A stretch of 64,000 nt of DNA from contig NZ_QKYN01000117.1 in NCBI RefSeq assembly GCF_003258295.1, forward strand, positions 1 through 64,000. The letters run 5' to 3'. Both the position numbers and the translations under genes were made by a program. Below, in pieces: positions 58,695 through 64,000 of this stretch; the stretch's first letter is position 1, and every line of letters starts with the position of its first letter. Origin of the DNA: Streptacidiphilus pinicola (GTDB lineage Bacteria; Actinomycetota; Actinomycetes; Streptomycetales; Streptomycetaceae). Below the pieces are notes generated by a model that worked only from the letters and a program-made list of their open reading frames with translations, did not search any database and had not been told where the DNA came from.

Positions 58695-59209
58695 ATGAAA
58701 CCTCGACCTCTGCTCCTCGTCCTGCTCCTCACCGGCGCGGTCACGGCCGGCTGCTCGTCCGCCGGGACCAGCAACAGCGTCGGCGGGTCCGGCACGACGC
58801 CGCCCGCGAGCAGGACCGTCAGCCTCAGCACCTACGACGTCCTCGGCGTCGGCACCGTCGTCGAGGCGGGCGGCAGGGCCGTCTACTACAACGACCAGGA
58901 CTCGACGATCAGGATCCTGTGCGGGGCGGGCTGCGCGGGCGTCTGGACCCCGGTCACGGTCACGTCCGTCCCGCCGTCGATCGGCGGGATCAGCTTCAGC
59001 ACGGTCGTTCGCTCGGACGGTACCGAGCAGCTGGCCGAGCAGGGCCATCCGCTCTACACCTTCGTCCGCGACAAGGCGCGCGCGGACGCCAACGGCCGGG
59101 GAGCCACGGACGCCTTCGGCGGGCAGCCCTTCAGCTGGCACCCGCTGACCACGGTCGGTTCGACCCCCGGCACCACCCAGGCGCCGCCCCCGACCGGCGG
59201 TGCGGGCGG

Positions 59210-59216
<7 letters not shown>
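58695..59216 (+). CDS. COG4315-type lipoprotein
   Basis: This 173-residue lipoprotein has the lipobox TAGC with C20. The mature part has two repeats typical of the COG4315 'secreted repeat' family (Yx[FWY]xxD motif): GRAVYYNDQDSTIRILCGAGCAGVWTPV and GHPLYTFVRDKARADANGRGATDAFG, with the C-x3-C pair in the first. The ATG at 58695 is 8 bp after GAGGAG; an in-frame GTG at 58689 is too close. The gene is divergent from the sigma operon and shares its promoter type, so it is a predicted regulon member. Function is unknown; the family is extracytoplasmic. Confidence 0.88.
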
Positions 59217-61459
<2,243 letters not shown>

Positions 61460-61642
61460 ACGACAGCACCTCCCCGTCCTGGAGGACGTCCCGATCCTCC
61501 GGCTTACGGTTACGTTCCCCTCCCTGCCGGTGGTTGCACCATCAACAGCGCCGCTCAACCCGAATGCTGGCCCCGAACGCCCGTGTCGTCCCCCTTCCGG
61601 CCTCGTTGATCCACGTGGAGCAATGCGAGCGAGGAGTGTGGA

Positions 61643-62836
61643 GTGTCCGTGAGTGCCCGGCCGGGACGACTGAAGATGGCGGCCCTGGCCGTCCTGATCC
61701 CCACCCTGCTGTTGGCCGGCTGCTCGGGCTCCTCCGGGTCCAGCTCGGACGCGGCCCGCGTCTCCGCCGCACAGGTCACCCTCACGCCCGGCGACGGCGC
61801 CGCCGAGGTCCCGGCGCAGGGCGGCGTCTTCGCGCAGGTCCGGGCCGGCCGGCTGACCGCCGTCCACCTCAAGGACGCCGACGGCCACGAGCTCGCCGGT
61901 GCGGTCACCCCGGACGGCAGCAAGTGGAGCCCCACCGCCAAGCTGCTCCCGGAGACCCGCTACACGCTCGACGCGCTGGCCGTCGACAAGGACGGACTGC
62001 AGGCGGCGAAACACGCGTCCTTCACCACCTTCGTGCCGAAGAACACCTTCATCGGTTTCTACAACGCGGTGGACCGCAGCACGGTCGGCGTCGGCTTCAT
62101 CGTGGAGATCCGGTTCAACCGCTCGATCGCGGACCGCGCCGCGGTGCAGAAGGCGATCACCGTCACCGCCAAGCCGGCCGTCCCGGTCGCCGCCCACTGG
62201 TTCGGCGACCAGCGCGTCGACTTCCGCCCCGAGAAGTACTGGGCGCCCGGCACCCAGGTGACGCTCGCGCTGAACCTCAAGCACGTCGAGGGCGCCCCCG
62301 GCGTCTACGGGACGCAGTCGAAGACCATCGGCTTCACCGTCGGCCGCAGCCAGATCAGCACGGCGGACACCGACGCGGACACGCTCACCGTGGTCCGCGG
62401 CGGCCAGACCCTGCGCACCCTCTACATCTCCGCGGGCGGCCCCGGGCACTCCACCTACGACGGCATCATGGTCATCTCCGAGCAGGACCAGGTGACGAGG
62501 ATGGACTCGCACACCGTCGGCCTGGGCAGTGAGTACGACATCCCCGCCGTCCCGCACGCGCAGCGGCTGACCGACTCCGGCACCTTCGTCCACGGCGTCT
62601 ACTGGCGCTCGCCCTCCGTCTTCGGCCGGGAGAACACCAGCCACGGCTGCATCGGCCTGTACGACGCGGCGGGCGGCTACAGCGGCTCGACGCCGGCCGG
62701 CTGGTTCTTCGACCACTCCATGATCGGTGACGTCGTCCGCGTGGTGGGCTCCTCCGGCGACGCGGTCGCCCCGGACAACGGCATGAGCGGCTGGAACATG
62801 AGCTGGCAGGACTGGCAGGCCGGTTCGGCGCAGTAG
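61643..62836 (+). CDS. L,D-transpeptidase lipoprotein
   Basis: L,D-transpeptidases form 3-3 cross-links in peptidoglycan outside the membrane. The 397-residue protein has lipobox LAGC (C27), a Ser/Gly-rich linker, two Ig-like domains (about 42-135 and 135-245; the second with VDFRPEKYWAPGTQVTLALN) and a YkuD catalytic domain (about 245-375) with FVHGVYWRSPSVFGRENTSH and the nucleophile C336 in SHGC. Starts GTG at 61643; the GTG at 61649 is also possible. It is the first of two tandem paralogues. Confidence 0.93.
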   Translation: MSVSARPGRLKMAALAVLIPTLLLAGCSGSSGSSSDAARVSAAQVTLTPGDGAAEVPAQGGVFAQVRAGRLTAVHLKDADGHELAGAVTPDGSKWSPTAKLLPETRYTLDALAVDKDGLQAAKHASFTTFVPKNTFIGFYNAVDRSTVGVGFIVEIRFNRSIADRAAVQKAITVTAKPAVPVAAHWFGDQRVDFRPEKYWAPGTQVTLALNLKHVEGAPGVYGTQSKTIGFTVGRSQISTADTDADTLTVVRGGQTLRTLYISAGGPGHSTYDGIMVISEQDQVTRMDSHTVGLGSEYDIPAVPHAQRLTDSGTFVHGVYWRSPSVFGRENTSHGCIGLYDAAGGYSGSTPAGWFFDHSMIGDVVRVVGSSGDAVAPDNGMSGWNMSWQDWQAGSAQ

Positions 62837-62955
62837 CTGCAACCTTTCCCCCTCCCTCCGGCGTCAACTTCTCGGGGAGCACTCAGGCAGGCGGGTTATG
62901 CTCGCGGAGGCCCCGATCGGGACATTCGGGGTCACTCCGGGAGGGGAGAGAGACG

Positions 62956-64000
62956 TTGTTCGCGCACAGCAAGGTTCGACGGGTTCTGTTCGGCATGGCG
63001 ACGGGAGCCGCGATACTCGCGGCCAGCGCCTGCGGCGGGACCAGCGCCGCCAAGGGGCACTCCGGAGGCGCCGGCGCGAGCGCGTCCGCCGAGGCCAACT
63101 CCGCCGCCACGGTGACGATCCTGCCGAAGAACGGGTCGACCGGCGTCGACACCAACGGCACCCTGAAGGTCAGCGCCGCCCAGGGCAAGCTGAGCCAGAT
63201 AGCCGTGACGGGCGACGACGGCAGCAAGGTCGACGGCTCCATAGCCGGCGACGGCAGCAGCTGGACGCCGTCCGGTGTGCTGCACACCGGCACCAAGTAC
63301 AGCGTCGTGGCCACCGCCACCGACTCCCAGGGCAAGAGCGTCACCGACCGCTCCAGCTTCACCACGCTGACGCCCTCGGCGACCAACGTCGCCAACTTCA
63401 ACGTCGACCCGGGGGCCACCTACGGCGTCGGCATGGAGGTCTCGCTCAACTTCACCTCCGCGGTGAACGACAAGTACAAGGCCTCGGTCCTCAAGGCGGT
63501 CACCGTGACGGCCGACCCGTCCGTGGACGTCGAGGGCCACTGGTTCGGCAACAACCGCCTGGACTTCCGCCCGCAGCAGTACTGGGCCCCGGGCACCAAG
63601 GTCACCCTGCACCTGCACCTGAACGGTGTGCGCACCGGCGAGCTCGGCTACGGCAAGCAGGACAAGGACGTCAGCTTCACCATCGGCCGCTACCAGGTCA
63701 GCGTCGCCGACAACAACGCGCACACGCTCACCATCTACAAGGCCCCCGGCCAGGTGATGAAGACGCTGCCGGCCAGCCTCGGCGACCCGCAGCACACCAC
63801 CTACAACGGCAAGATGGTGATCATCGAGAAGGACCCGACCGAGGATATGAACTCGCAGACGGTCGGCCTCGGCAACGCGTACCGGATCAAGGACGTCCCG
63901 CACGCGATGCGGCTGACGACCTCCGGCACCTTCGTGCACGGCAACTACTGGCGTCCCGCCTCGACCTTCGGCAGCGAGAACACCAGCCACGGCTGCGTCG
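62956..64000 (+). CDS. L,D-transpeptidase lipoprotein, second copy (cut by window end)
   Basis: The frame runs off the window after 348 codons, just past the catalytic C347 (ENTSHGCV). The start is a TTG at 62956 after GGGAGAGAGACG, giving MFAHSKVRRVLFGMATGAAI then LAASAC, with lipobox Cys at 26. The same Ig-Ig-YkuD order is present: VTILPKNGSTGVDTNGTLKV, RLDFRPQQYWAPGTKVTLHL, TSGTFVHGNYWRPASTFGSE. Compared with the first copy it is clearly paralogous but diverged. A TATGCT-like -10 lies near 62897. Only the C-terminus is missing. Confidence 0.92.
   Translation, partial: MFAHSKVRRVLFGMATGAAILAASACGGTSAAKGHSGGAGASASAEANSAATVTILPKNGSTGVDTNGTLKVSAAQGKLSQIAVTGDDGSKVDGSIAGDGSSWTPSGVLHTGTKYSVVATATDSQGKSVTDRSSFTTLTPSATNVANFNVDPGATYGVGMEVSLNFTSAVNDKYKASVLKAVTVTADPSVDVEGHWFGNNRLDFRPQQYWAPGTKVTLHLHLNGVRTGELGYGKQDKDVSFTIGRYQVSVADNNAHTLTIYKAPGQVMKTLPASLGDPQHTTYNGKMVIIEKDPTEDMNSQTVGLGNAYRIKDVPHAMRLTTSGTFVHGNYWRPASTFGSENTSHGCV

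Noticed and set aside
61460-61642. Possible riboswitch before the first L,D-transpeptidase
   Set aside because: Only a small GTCCTGGAGGAC hairpin is visible and no known riboswitch core could be recognised.

Overview
The window is high-GC actinobacterial chromosome. Gene content and order (nucS, filP-scy, methylmalonyl-CoA epimerase, thiolase, meaB, icmA, DUF6230/DUF6114, pta-ackA-pyk, glgB-pep2-treS-glgE with divergent glgP) match the conserved core of a Streptomyces-type genome around S. coelicolor SCO5388-SCO5444. I therefore infer a member of the Streptomycetaceae (Streptomyces, Kitasatospora or Streptacidiphilus); the species cannot be fixed from the sequence. I see no rRNA, tRNA, CRISPR, prophage or insertion sequence. 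The only mobile-looking DNA is small palindromic repeats.

Layout. 1-5300: a degenerate tandem repeat, mismatch endonuclease NucS, an SCO5389-family protein, a luciferase-like oxidoreductase, a small CxxC protein and an ABC transporter. 5361-12437: an alpha/beta hydrolase, then the polar-growth cytoskeletal pair FilP and a very long Scy. 12712-24796: acyl-CoA and vitamin B12 metabolism (epimerase, thiolase, MeaB, isobutyryl-CoA mutase large subunit) interleaved with MerR, MarR and TetR regulators and DUF2127/DUF3817 membrane proteins, ending with a cysteine-free thioredoxin-like protein. 25345-29412: a DUF6230-DUF6114-secreted-protein operon and two poorly known genes. 29488-34370: pta-ackA-pyk. 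34480-38608: an unknown protein, an amino-acid permease and an EPSP-synthase-family protein. 38637-49761: the GlgE alpha-glucan pathway. 49946-57227: a secreted nucleotidase, a cysteine-type leader peptide with a coding remnant behind it, a secreted protein and a heterodimeric ABC exporter. 57297-59216: an ECF sigma/anti-sigma operon with a divergent lipoprotein gene. 59210-64000: debranching enzyme GlgX and two L,D-transpeptidase lipoproteins, the second cut by the window edge.

How the genes work together. TreS makes maltose from trehalose, Pep2 phosphorylates it, GlgE polymerises maltose-1-phosphate and GlgB branches the product; GlgP and GlgX degrade it. Thiolase, epimerase, MeaB and IcmA connect branched-chain, fatty-acyl and (methyl)malonyl-CoA pools. 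Pta-AckA-Pyk joins glycolytic output to acetyl phosphate and acetate.

Most notable observations: (1) two divergent promoters with identical architecture (TTGAA[A/C], 17 bp, CGTACTGGA) between the ECF sigma operon and a COG4315-type lipoprotein, which looks like a self-contained autoregulated signalling unit; (2) a small palindromic repeat inserted in frame in ackA, with a related copy that interrupts one copy of an intergenic duplication; (3) twin 15-bp operator-like repeats at the icmA promoter; (4) a cysteine-containing leader peptide followed by a broken reading frame; (5) a DUF6230-DUF6114-secreted protein operon that may encode an undescribed envelope system; (6) internal duplications that lengthen Scy.
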